Below, one piece after another: positions 14,109-20,666 of a stretch of 31,172 nucleotides of DNA (position 1 is its first letter; the number at the start of each line of letters is the position of its first letter). Origin of the DNA: JAOUEA01 sp035711865 (GTDB lineage Bacteria; Actinomycetota; UBA4738; HRBIN12); assembly GCA_035711865.1 (NCBI GenBank), contig DASTBT010000053.1, positions 1-31,172 of the forward strand, in the 5' to 3' direction. The notes beneath the pieces were generated by a model, which was not told the DNA's origin, ran no database searches, and saw only the letters and a list, made by a program, of their open reading frames with translations. Position numbers and translations under genes: made by a program.

Positions 14109-15803
14109 ATGCTGTGCCGTGCTCCATCCCGATCCGCGCCGGGCCGGACACGTCCGCGGCTTGCTCCCGTGATCGTGGTCACGTGCCTGACCGCCGCCTG
14201 CGTGACCTCGCCGGCGGCAGAGGAACCGCCCCCCGGGACCGTCCCGGCCTCCGCCGCCGACATCCCCGCGGCCGCCTGTGCGGCCCTCGACCCCACGGTG
14301 GTTCGCCGCATCTACCGCGGGATCGATCCGGAACGGAGCGGAGAGATCCAGCTGATCCCGCCCGAGGGGCTGCAGGCCGGCGGGCTTTCGCACGCCTCGC
14401 CGTTCGATACGACCCAGCGCATCCCCCTGTTGATCCACGGCCCGGGCGTCGTTCGGCCGGGGACCTACGACGAACCGGTGACCCTGGCCGACGTGGCGCC
14501 GACGGCGGCGCGGATCCTGCGGTTCCCCGGGTTCCACGCCCCCGACGGCGAACCGCTCACGCAAGCCCTGCTCCCGGCGTCGAGGAGCCGCCTACCGCGG
14601 CTCGTCGTCACCGTGATCTGGGATTCGGCAGGCATCGACCTGCTGAACCGTTGGGGGGAGAGCTGGCCGGTGCTCCGGAGGCTCGCCGGCGATTCGGCCT
14701 GGTTCACCAACGCGGCGGTCGGCGCGACGCCGTCGAACACGCCTCCCAGCCACGCCACGATCGGCACAGGTGCGTTCCCGATGACCCACGGGATTCCCGA
14801 CGAGTACGTGCGGGTCGATGGACGCATCGAGCGCCCCCTGCACCTGGGGCCCGCGGTGCTGAAGGCGCCGACGCTCGGGGATCGATACGACCTCGCACTC
14901 GGGAACCGGCCCGAGGTGGGTCTCCTCGGCTCGCTCTCCGCGCACCTGCTCATGATGAGCCGAGGTTCCTTCGTGCCCGGCGCGGATCGGGACCTCGCCG
15001 TGACGCGGGAGCCCAACAGCACCGCGACCGGCGGCGACGACACCGCCCCCAGATGGCGGCTCACGGGCGGCATGTCCTCGTATTTCTCGTTCCCCGCGTA
15101 CGTGAACGACCCGGCGTTCGCGAGGGGGTTCCTACACCGCATCGCCGAGCTCGACCGGGCCGACGGGCAAGCCGACGGCCGATGGCGCGAGCACGAGATA
15201 TCGAGCCTGCTGGGGGGGTGGGAGACGCCGGCTCGGTCGGCGTGGCAGACCGACCTGATCGAGGCCGTGATCGAACGTGAAGGATTCGGCGCCGACGAGG
15301 TCCCCGACCTGCTCTACGTCAACTACAAGATGCTCGACTCCCTCGGGCACAAGTACAGCGCCGACGGCGTCGAGCTGTTGGACGGCCTGCGGGCTCAGGA
15401 CCAGGAGCTGGATCGTCTCGTCCGGATGCTCGACGAGCTCGTCGGCAGGGGCGAGTGGGTGATGTTCCTCACCGCGGACCACGGCATGGCGCGGGACCCG
15501 GCCGTGACCGGGGCGGAGCGATACGAGGCGAGCCAACTCGCCACCTCGATCGAGGCCACGTTCGGCTCGCCCGACGGTCGGGTCGTGCAACGAACGCGCC
15601 CGACGCAGGTCTGGCTCGACACCGGTGCCCTGGCACGGTCGGGCAGCACCGTCGCCGACGTGGCGCTCCACCTGTGGTCGTTGACCCGCGCCGAGGTCGT
15701 GACCGGCGAAGAGGTGGAACGACCCGACGAAGCCGCCTTCTTGGCGGCGATCCCGACCTCGATGGTCCGGGAGCTCCCGTGCCTGCGGACCACGCGGCCA
15801 TGA
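14109..15803 (+). CDS. Exported alkaline phosphatase-superfamily enzyme (PafA/NPP type) with permuted domain order
   Basis: This is a 564-aa protein with an N-terminal hydrophobic export signal ending LTAAC (C31, a weak lipobox). It belongs to the type I phosphodiesterase/alkaline phosphatase superfamily. The metal and nucleophile set is recognisable: D172 (VIWDSAG), nucleophile T211 (NTPPSHATIGTG), D410/H414 (MLDSLGHK) and D457/H458 (TADHGMA). The last zinc histidine normally lies near the C-terminus in an HGSPYxYDTHVPLLFYG block. Here the equivalent block, SHASPFDTTQRIPLLIHGPG (H95), followed by VTLADVAPTAARIL, is at the N-terminus, before D172. The C-terminal end lacks it. The gene is a single open frame with a promoter-like box at its start, so the order is not an obvious frameshift artefact. 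It is probably a secreted phosphomonoesterase or phosphodiesterase; the substrate is unknown. Confidence 0.82.
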   Translation: MLCRAPSRSAPGRTRPRLAPVIVVTCLTAACVTSPAAEEPPPGTVPASAADIPAAACAALDPTVVRRIYRGIDPERSGEIQLIPPEGLQAGGLSHASPFDTTQRIPLLIHGPGVVRPGTYDEPVTLADVAPTAARILRFPGFHAPDGEPLTQALLPASRSRLPRLVVTVIWDSAGIDLLNRWGESWPVLRRLAGDSAWFTNAAVGATPSNTPPSHATIGTGAFPMTHGIPDEYVRVDGRIERPLHLGPAVLKAPTLGDRYDLALGNRPEVGLLGSLSAHLLMMSRGSFVPGADRDLAVTREPNSTATGGDDTAPRWRLTGGMSSYFSFPAYVNDPAFARGFLHRIAELDRADGQADGRWREHEISSLLGGWETPARSAWQTDLIEAVIEREGFGADEVPDLLYVNYKMLDSLGHKYSADGVELLDGLRAQDQELDRLVRMLDELVGRGEWVMFLTADHGMARDPAVTGAERYEASQLATSIEATFGSPDGRVVQRTRPTQVWLDTGALARSGSTVADVALHLWSLTRAEVVTGEEVERPDEAAFLAAIPTSMVRELPCLRTTRP

Positions 15804-15955
15804 GTCGCCCGGCGGCCCGCGAGGACGGCGGATCGCCAGGCACCTGCCTTCACCGCGGTCTTCCCGTCGAGCGACCTCCACGACCGCGACTGCCTCCCGA
15901 ACGGACGGTCGTGATCGTGATGCACGCCGCGTGATCAGGTCTCGGTTCGCGGGAG

Positions 15956-15961
15956 TAGGCT
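15956..15961 (+). promoter_or_regulatory. -10 box TAGGCT, leaderless start of the MoaD-like gene
   Basis: TAGGCT ends 7 nt before the ATG at 15969, without an SD. The 165-bp gap from 15804 holds no gene that I can support. Confidence 0.5.
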
Positions 15962-15968
15962 CGAACGC

Positions 15969-16229
15969 ATGGCTGTGGTGACGCTGCGTGCCCCCCTGTC
16001 CCAACGTGCCGGAGGAGCGTCGAAGCACGACCTCCCGGGCTCGACGGCGGGCGAGGTCCTCCGTGAGCTCGAACGACGTTACCCACCGATCGTCGGATGG
16101 ATCCTCGACGAGCGCGGGCACGTGCGGGCGCACGTCAACGTGTTCGTGAACGGAGAGCGGATCCGGGAGGACGCGGCGGTCGGGCCGGCCGACGTGCTCC
16201 ACGTGCTGCCGTCGATCTCAGGAGGCTGA
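15969..16229 (+). CDS. MoaD/ThiS family ubiquitin-like sulfur-carrier protein
   Basis: This is an 86-aa beta-grasp protein ending in the required di-glycine (VLPSISGG). Family features are VTLRAPLSQRAGG at the start, the GEVLRELERRYP helix, HVRAHVNVFVNGERI and ADVLHVLPSISGG. In MoaD and ThiS the terminal glycine is adenylated and thiocarboxylated as a sulfur donor for molybdopterin, thiamine or cysteine synthesis. No moeB, moaE or thiamine gene is adjacent. Instead the next gene, an Asp-box propeller protein, begins directly at the stop codon with a strong SD inside this gene's end (AGGAGG, 16220-16225), so the two are coupled. The partner enzyme is therefore unknown and the exact pathway cannot be assigned. 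Confidence 0.88.
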   Translation: MAVVTLRAPLSQRAGGASKHDLPGSTAGEVLRELERRYPPIVGWILDERGHVRAHVNVFVNGERIREDAAVGPADVLHVLPSISGG

Positions 16230-16231
16230 TG

Positions 16232-17302
16232 ATGACCGAATTGCTCGTCGGTACGAAGAAGGGGCTCTTCGTCTTGCGGGGCGACCCTGCGGCCGGCCGT
16301 CCGTACGAGATCGTCACGCGAGCCTTCCCCGGCGACATCGTGGAATACGCGATGCGCGACGCCCGGACCGGGCGCTACTTCGCGGCCCACACGTCGGGCT
16401 TCTACGGCCCTCGATTGATGTTCACCGACGATCCAACGGGTGAGTGGAGCCAGGCCGTCGGCCCGGTGTTCCCCGAAGACGGCGAGGCCTCGCTCGAGCG
16501 CATCTGGACGATCACGCCTGGCGAAGCCGACGGAGTGCTCTACGCGGGCGCGGCACCCGCCGCCTTGTTCGTTTCCACCGACGGCGGGGAGTCGTGGTCG
16601 CTCAACGAATCGCTCTGGAAGGAGCGCCGGGCCGGAGATTGGCAGCCTGGGGCAGGCGGGCTCGCCCTCCACTCGATCTGCCCGTGGCCGGGCGATGAGC
16701 GACGGCTCGCCGTGGGCGTGAGCGCCGCGGGCGTCTGGATCACCGACGACGGCGGGGACACCTGGCGAACGGGATACGAAGGTCTCGTGCCCGAGTACAT
16801 CCCCGAGGAGGACCGCGCGGGCACCAATGCGCTCTGCGTGCACAACATGCATCGGGCGCCGACGCGTCCCGAGCGCCTGTTCATGCAGTTCCACGGGAAC
16901 GTCTACCGCAGCGACGACGAGGGGTCGAACTGGCAGGAGATCCGAGCCGGCCTGCCGAGCGGGTTCGGGTTCCCGCTCGTCGTCGATCCCTCGGATCCGG
17001 ACAACGCGTACGTGATCCCGCTGGTGGCCGATGTCGACCGGGTCACGCCCGAGGGAGCGGTGCGTGTGTACGAGACCCGGGACGCCGGCTCGACTTGGAC
17101 GGCGCGCGGCCGGGGGCTGCCCGGTGAGGAGGCCTACCTCACGATCCTCCGTCAGGCCTTCGGGGCCGCCGGTACCGGGGCATCGATGGAGCTGTACTTC
17201 GGGGCGACGAGCGGCGACGTCTTCGGTTCCGCCGATGCGGGGGGCTCGTGGTTCTCGGTGCACGAGCGGCTCGCTCCCGTCACGAGCGTTCGCGCAGCGT
17301 AG
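16232..17302 (+). CDS. Asp-box (BNR) beta-propeller protein, sialidase/YCF48-like
   Basis: This is a 356-aa protein with at least five Asp-box motifs: STDGGESW, TDDGGDTW, SDDEGSNW, TRDAGSTW and SADAGGSW. It opens with TELLVGTKKGLFVLRGD and has no signal peptide, so it is cytoplasmic. The Asp-box propeller fold occurs in sialidases, photosystem II assembly factor YCF48 and many proteins called exo-alpha-sialidase by homology; I see no sialidase catalytic Arg triad that I would trust. The start is the second of two tandem ATGs (16229 and 16232), because AGGAGG then lies 6 nt away; the first ATG overlaps the MoaD-like stop (TGATG). Translational coupling to the MoaD-like gene suggests a joint function. 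It may be a binding scaffold rather than a glycosidase. Confidence 0.8.
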   Translation: MTELLVGTKKGLFVLRGDPAAGRPYEIVTRAFPGDIVEYAMRDARTGRYFAAHTSGFYGPRLMFTDDPTGEWSQAVGPVFPEDGEASLERIWTITPGEADGVLYAGAAPAALFVSTDGGESWSLNESLWKERRAGDWQPGAGGLALHSICPWPGDERRLAVGVSAAGVWITDDGGDTWRTGYEGLVPEYIPEEDRAGTNALCVHNMHRAPTRPERLFMQFHGNVYRSDDEGSNWQEIRAGLPSGFGFPLVVDPSDPDNAYVIPLVADVDRVTPEGAVRVYETRDAGSTWTARGRGLPGEEAYLTILRQAFGAAGTGASMELYFGATSGDVFGSADAGGSWFSVHERLAPVTSVRAA

Positions 17303-17317
17303 CGGTCGCGATCCGGG

Positions 17318-17515
17318 TCAGCCTTCGACCGGCTCGCAGGGTTCGATCCACTCGTTCGGCCAGGCGAGCACGAGGGGGGAACGCTCCCAGACGATGTGCG
17401 TCGCATCCTGTCCGACGCGCTGGACCACACCGTGCTCCCCGGGCATGGGCCACCTGAGCACGTCGCTCGCGGGGCCGACGAACCGCACGGGAACGTCCTC
17501 TCGAAGCTCTACCAT
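17318..17515 (-). CDS. Small hypothetical protein (65 aa)
   Basis: This is a short acidic protein: MVELREDVPVRFVGPASDVL, then a Gly-Val-rich stretch GEHGVVQRV and WPNEWIEPCE near the C-terminus. The spacing of beta strands and the GEHGVVQ turn suggest a small SH3-like barrel, but I do not recognise a family. Its 3' end abuts the propeller gene's end (15 bp gap, convergent). The ATG at 17515 is used because the compact domain begins there. An in-frame ATG at 17557 with GGGGGA five bases upstream would add 14 residues and is a real alternative. Confidence 0.55.
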   Translation of the reverse strand: MVELREDVPVRFVGPASDVLRWPMPGEHGVVQRVGQDATHIVWERSPLVLAWPNEWIEPCEPVEG

Positions 17516-17618
17516 GTTCCCGGTATCGGCACGTACCGTAGGTCGGTTGAGTGACATATCTGTCCCCCGATCGACCCACACTCCTGTTCGGCTCCCCCAC
17601 CGTGTCAGATACGGGGGC

Positions 17619-17624
17619 TATCGT
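17619..17624 (+). promoter_or_regulatory. -10 box TATCGT, leaderless start of the 84-aa gene
   Basis: TATCGT ends 7 nt before the ATG at 17632, again without an SD. It supports the reality of this short gene. Confidence 0.45.
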
Positions 17625-17631
17625 TCGTGCC

Positions 17632-17886
17632 ATGGCCAACGTCATCTCGCTCGACGAGTACCGCGATCGGCGCAAGGGGCCTCTCGCGCAGGCGATCGAA
17701 CGCCTCGACCGGGCGGTCGGCCGTCTCGATCCCCTGGTGCACGACCGCACCGGCCGGCTCGGCTCGCCGGTCGAGCGAGAGCTGGCGTTGATCGCTCGCG
17801 ATGTCGGCGCGGCTCGGCCGCTCCAGGCGGCGATCCGCGCCGAACGACTCGCCGATCTGCTGGAGCACCCGGCGGCCTCGGGCTGA
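17632..17886 (+). CDS. Small hypothetical protein (84 aa)
   Basis: This protein opens with MANVISLDEYRDRR, a start often seen in short actinobacterial helical proteins. It continues as a charged, largely helical chain (AQAIERLDRAVGRLDPLV, VERELALIARDVGAARPLQ, AIRAERLADLLEH). No membrane segment, cysteine pair or catalytic motif is visible, and I do not recognise the family. The ATG at 17632 is chosen over an upstream GTG (17551) because a -10 box lies 7 nt before it and the compositional break is here. It is divergent from the 65-aa gene and convergent with the HAD phosphatase. Confidence 0.6.
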   Translation: MANVISLDEYRDRRKGPLAQAIERLDRAVGRLDPLVHDRTGRLGSPVERELALIARDVGAARPLQAAIRAERLADLLEHPAASG

Positions 17887-17920
17887 TCGCTCGCGCCGGC
17901 CGCACCGGATCCGGGCATAG

Positions 17921-18041
17921 CGCGAGGGGAGCAGGTATCAAGCGTCTCGTCTGCACGTGCTCGGGCGCCGGCGGCTTGGCCCCCGGGGCCTGAGCATGCC
18001 TCCCGCGGCATGACTCGCGCGTGGGTTCTGCTCCCCTCGCG
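17921..18041. repeat. 14-bp perfect inverted repeat enclosing 93 nt; candidate structured RNA
   Basis: CGCGAGGGGAGCAG (17921-17934) pairs perfectly with CTGCTCCCCTCGCG (18028-18041). Inside are a GGCCC/GGGCC hairpin, a TGCTC/GAGCA pairing around it, and a CATGCC/GGCATG hairpin, so a multi-stem fold is possible. A further hairpin GCGGGT...ACCCGC (18039-18060) overlaps the outer stem. It lies in the 217-bp gap between two convergent genes, so it is not a 5' leader of either. On the minus strand a TACGTT box (18064-18069) could start a transcript. It could be a non-coding RNA or a bidirectional terminator structure; no T-run is present. Confidence 0.4.
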
Positions 18042-18103
18042 GGTACCTCTCGGCACCCGCAGCGAACGTACACCCCGCCCGAGCGACGCGCAAACGCTCA
18101 CGA

Positions 18104-18910
18104 TCAGGCCGCAGAGCGGTGCGTGCGCGATCGCACGACCACCCACACCAGCACAGCGGCGACCGCCGCCGCTCCCGCCGCGGCTGCGAGCGAAGGCTTC
18201 GGCGGGGGCACCGCCTGGGCGATGCGGGTGCGCAACCGCACCGGTCGACGGAAGTCGCGGACCTGCCAACCGCGCTCCTCGGCTTCGCGGCGCAGCTCGC
18301 GGTCGGGGTTCACCGCCACGGGGTGGCCCACGACCGACAACATCGGCAGGTCGGTGATCGAGTCGCTGTAGGCGTATGAGGCCTCGAGGTCGATGCCGAG
18401 ACGATGAGACAGCGACTCGATCGCCTCGGCCTTCTGCTCTCCGTAGGCATAGAACGCGAGCGCGCCCGTGTAATGCCCCTCGTCGTCGATCTCCGCGCGG
18501 GTGGCGATCACGCCGCTGGCCCCGAAGTGCTGACTGAGCGGGCGGACGACCTCCTCGGGCGAGCTCGAGACGATGTAGATGCGACGCCCCTCGGAGCGAT
18601 GCAGCGCCATGAGGTCGAGCGCCTCCTGGTACACGTAGGGGTCGATCACGTCGAAGATGACCTCGCGCACGAGTCGTTCGACCTGATCGCGGTTCCACCC
18701 CTTGGTGAGGGAGAGCATGCCTTCCTTGAGGCGCTCCATCTTGTCCTCGTCGGCGCCGACCAGCAGGTAGACGAGCTGGGCGTACGCGCCGCGGAGCAGC
18801 TGCGCACGCGACACCATGCCGGCCCGGTAGAGCGGTCGCGACAGGGCGAGCGAGGACGAGCGCGAGATGATCGTCTTGTCGAGGTCGAAGAACGCGGCTT
18901 GCATCGTCAT
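18104..18910 (-). CDS. HAD-IB family phosphatase (SerB-like) with C-terminal membrane anchor
   Basis: This is a 268-aa protein. Motif I is FFDLDKT (nucleophile D9, acid/base D11). Motif II is YIVSSSPEE, motif III is the lysine in EQKAEAI, and motif IV is YSDSITDLPML. This is the HAD subfamily IB set, as in phosphoserine phosphatase-like enzymes. A cap of about 80 helical residues lies between motifs I and II. Near the C-terminus, AAAAGAAAVAAVLVWVVV forms a single transmembrane helix followed by a basic tail, so the enzyme is likely tethered with its catalytic domain in the cytoplasm. The substrate is unknown; related actinobacterial proteins are sometimes linked to lipid or serine phosphate metabolism. 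The ATG at 18910 follows a TACGAT box by 5 nt; the ATG at 18904 is an alternative start. Confidence 0.88.
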   Translation of the reverse strand: MTMQAAFFDLDKTIISRSSSLALSRPLYRAGMVSRAQLLRGAYAQLVYLLVGADEDKMERLKEGMLSLTKGWNRDQVERLVREVIFDVIDPYVYQEALDLMALHRSEGRRIYIVSSSPEEVVRPLSQHFGASGVIATRAEIDDEGHYTGALAFYAYGEQKAEAIESLSHRLGIDLEASYAYSDSITDLPMLSVVGHPVAVNPDRELRREAEERGWQVRDFRRPVRLRTRIAQAVPPPKPSLAAAAGAAAVAAVLVWVVVRSRTHRSAA

Positions 18911-18915
18911 CTTCC

Positions 18916-18921
18916 ATCGTA
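18916..18921 (-). promoter_or_regulatory. -10 box TACGAT before the HAD phosphatase
   Basis: Read on the minus strand, TACGAT ends 5 nt before the ATG at 18910 and 11 nt before the alternative ATG at 18904. The intervening GGAAG is a weak SD for the second ATG only. A leaderless or near-leaderless start is inferred. Confidence 0.45.
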
Positions 18922-18960
18922 CGGTCGGGCACCGACCTGGAGGGGGAGACCGAGGATCGA

Positions 18961-19500
18961 CTACCGGCGAACCCTGCCGAGCGCCGAGCGATACGACTTC
19001 AGCCAGCCGAGCTCTGCCTGCGCGAGCACCTCCTGTCGTCGGAGCATCGCGATCGAGACCACCCGACCCGAGTCCCGAGCATCGGCGCTCCGCTCGATCT
19101 CTTCGCGCACCGAGGCGAGCATCGCTTGCACCGCGCGCTCACGGACCTCGGCCGTCGCGCGCGCCGCCGATGCCGGCAGCACGTGGCCGAACCCCAGCGC
19201 CGCTGCGGCGTCGGATCCGACGGCATCCTCGGCCAACTCGGCAGCACCCTCGGCGAGCCGGTCACGGCCGAGCCTCGTGATCCGGAAGACCCTCCGATCC
19301 GGTCCCTCGCGCCCTTCCTGCGACTTCCCGACGACCAGCCCCTCACGCTCCAGACGTTTGAGCGCCTGGTAGAGCGATGCCCTGCTCAGGTCGCTCCAGA
19401 ACCCCATGCCGCGGGCCCGGAAGCGTTCGAGCACGTCGTATCCATGCATAGGACGCTCGGCGAGCAAGCCGAGCACCACCACGTCCACCTTCGTCGACAT
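18961..19500 (-). CDS. PadR-family transcriptional regulator
   Basis: This is a 179-aa PadR regulator. Residues 8-85 form the winged helix with VLGLLAERPMHGYDVLERF, SRASLYQALKRLEREGLV and the wing GPDRRVFRITRLGRDRL. The C-terminal part is a helical dimerisation domain (AVQAMLASVREEIERS, VLAQAELGWLKSYRSALG), as in the longer PadR subfamily (PadR-s1 type). PadR proteins usually repress a neighbouring transporter or detoxification gene in response to small molecules. No clear target is adjacent, since the neighbours are tRNA-Sec and the HAD gene. The ATG at 19500 has AGGAG 6 nt upstream. A perfect dyad overlaps the predicted transcript start and the edge of the SD, so autorepression is likely. 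Confidence 0.9.
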   Translation of the reverse strand: MSTKVDVVVLGLLAERPMHGYDVLERFRARGMGFWSDLSRASLYQALKRLEREGLVVGKSQEGREGPDRRVFRITRLGRDRLAEGAAELAEDAVGSDAAAALGFGHVLPASAARATAEVRERAVQAMLASVREEIERSADARDSGRVVSIAMLRRQEVLAQAELGWLKSYRSALGRVRR

Positions 19501-19509
19501 GCGACGCTC

Positions 19510-19528
19510 CTAGTCTGAATTGGACTAG
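19510..19528. promoter_or_regulatory. Probable PadR operator CTAGTC-N7-GACTAG
   Basis: CTAGTC (19510-19515) and GACTAG (19523-19528) are perfect 6-bp inverted arms with a 7-bp A/T-rich spacer TGAATTG. The dyad lies 10-28 bp upstream of the padR ATG, touching its SD and covering the start point expected from the -10 at 19533-19538. That position would block transcription sterically. Binding by this PadR is inferred from location. Confidence 0.55.
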
Positions 19529-19532
19529 TGAC

Positions 19533-19538
19533 ACCCTA
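19533..19538 (-). promoter_or_regulatory. -10 box TAGGGT for padR
   Basis: Read on the minus strand, TAGGGT would place transcription start near 19526, inside the dyad. This gives a leader of about 26 nt that contains the AGGAG ribosome binding site. Confidence 0.4.
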
Positions 19539-19560
19539 CCGCGTCCCGGCGTCGCATCTG

Positions 19561-19566
19561 TAGCCT
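19561..19566 (+). promoter_or_regulatory. -10 box TAGCCT directly before tRNA-Sec
   Basis: TAGCCT ends 6 nt before the first base of the mature tRNA (19573). Transcription should therefore begin at, or within a base or two of, the mature 5' end, leaving little or no 5' leader. Confidence 0.5.
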
Positions 19567-19572
19567 GGTGGC

Positions 19573-19664
19573 GGAGGCGTCAGGGTTCCTGGTGGGCCCC
19601 GCGGTCTTCAAAACCGACGTGGGGGCGCATGCTCCCAGGCGGGTTCGATTCCCGTCCGCCTCCG
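19573..19664 (+). tRNA. selC: tRNA-Sec (anticodon UCA)
   Basis: This is a 92-nt selenocysteine tRNA. The acceptor GGAGGCG (19573-19579) pairs with CGCCTCC (19657-19663). Adding 6 bp in the T arm gives the 13-bp acceptor-T stack typical of tRNA-Sec. The D stem has 6 bp (19583-19588 with 19594-19599, two G-U pairs), another tRNA-Sec hallmark. The anticodon loop is CTTCAAA with UCA at 19608-19610. The long variable arm (19621-19636) forms 6 bp with loop GCAT. The T loop is TTCGATT (19644-19650). The discriminator is G19664 and CCA is not encoded. The gene reads UGA as selenocysteine, so SelA, SelB and SelD must be encoded elsewhere. The 91 bp after it (19665-19755) hold no recognised feature. 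Confidence 0.93.
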
Positions 19665-19755
19665 CGAGACCGACGGCTGTATGGGGTTGAGGATCTGACC
19701 GATCTTGGCACCCAGCTCCGATCGCCGCTGAACCTGCGTTCGGGGATCAGCGCGC

Positions 19756-20523
19756 TCATGGCTCTCGCCTCCGGGGTTCCTGCAGGCTCAGGTCCGTGAT
19801 CTCGTAGTGGAAGAAGTCGCCCTCGGGCCACCGGTCGGTGCCGAAGAACCAACCACCGCGTCCGCGGTTCGGGATGCTCACGCCGTCGTACGTCGCGTAG
19901 CCATCGACTTCCATGCCGAACGGATGCCAGGCGAACGCACCAGAGTTCTCAGGATCGGCCCACCGCTCAAGCTGGACCGACCGAACGCGCGCGCGGTCGT
20001 CCAGCGACAGGTGCAGAGCCAGCTCGACGTCGTCAACCTGGAACCGTGCGGTCACGTGTGAGTCGTCATCAGCGGTCCAGGCGACGCCGAACCGCGGGAG
20101 GAGAGAGGTCGGCAACCAGACCGATTCAGCGCCGAACCGCCCGACCGAGCTGCGTGAGATGTCGGGGCCTTCCGCGCGCACGATCGGGACGAGCCCGAGG
20201 AGCTTCCACTGCATCCAGCCGCTGCCGTCGATGTATCGGTCGGAGCCGCTGATGATCCCGGCGACGCGCGCCGCCCAGACGAAGCCGCGATGCGGCGCGA
20301 GCACTTGGCGTGCGCGGAATGGAAGCCACAGGCCGAGCTTGATCCTGCCGCGCATGCGCAGGTGCGCGGACGCTGCCAGTGGCGCGCCGGGCGCGATGGC
20401 CGCTCGGAAGTGGCGGCGCACGGGCTCGGGCAGGCCGTCGAGCTCCCCGTCGGAGAAGGCACCGGCTGGCGACGGCAGGCTGAGGTCGGCTTCCAACCGA
20501 CCTGCTGCCGGAGCTCCGCCCAT
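19756..20523 (-). CDS. DUF6544 family protein
   Basis: This is a 255-aa protein without signal peptide or obvious membrane helix. It carries the DUF6544 pattern: LDGLPEPVRRHFRAAIAPG near the start, MRGRIKLGLWLPFRARQVLAP, FVWAARVAG, DRYIDGSGWMQWKLLGLVPI, ESVWLPTSLLP and AWTADDDSHVTARF. The function of the family is unknown; the fold resembles lipocalin/START-like lipid-binding barrels in its strand pattern, but that is a guess. The ATG at 20523 is chosen because GGAGG lies 8 nt upstream; GTG at 20532 overlaps that SD. It lies downstream of a decayed methyltransferase and a VOC gene on the same strand, next to tRNA-Sec, a common site for accessory DNA. Confidence 0.78.
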   Translation of the reverse strand: MGGAPAAGRLEADLSLPSPAGAFSDGELDGLPEPVRRHFRAAIAPGAPLAASAHLRMRGRIKLGLWLPFRARQVLAPHRGFVWAARVAGIISGSDRYIDGSGWMQWKLLGLVPIVRAEGPDISRSSVGRFGAESVWLPTSLLPRFGVAWTADDDSHVTARFQVDDVELALHLSLDDRARVRSVQLERWADPENSGAFAWHPFGMEVDGYATYDGVSIPNRGRGGWFFGTDRWPEGDFFHYEITDLSLQEPRRREP

Positions 20524-20666
20524 CGTCAACACCTCCGGATGGCGGTCGCTGAATACCGCATCGTCAGCATGCTCGACCGGCGCCGAACCGGGCAGGGCCG
20601 CCCGGACCGGGGCTGAGAGGGCCCTCTGGAACCGAGACGTTGAGACGACGGCTCCCGACCGCGCTG

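Noticed and set aside
14168..14183. A second CRP-like motif, CGTGATCGTGGTCACG, inside the phosphatase gene.
   Set aside because: It lies about 60 bp into the coding region over the signal peptide, where Val-Ile-Val-Val codons give this pattern easily. The inner six bases are not symmetric and no start lies at a useful distance.
17921..18060. Weak resemblance of the minus strand to a TPP riboswitch (GGTGCCGAGAGG, ACCCG, TCATGCCG).
   Set aside because: The invariant CTGAGA and GAACCTGAT cores are not matched, no thiamine gene follows, and the element lies between gene ends rather than upstream of a gene.
19580..19852. A 90-codon minus-strand frame across tRNA-Sec.
   Set aside because: It overlaps the whole structured tRNA and the end of the DUF6544 gene, and shows no motif or SD.
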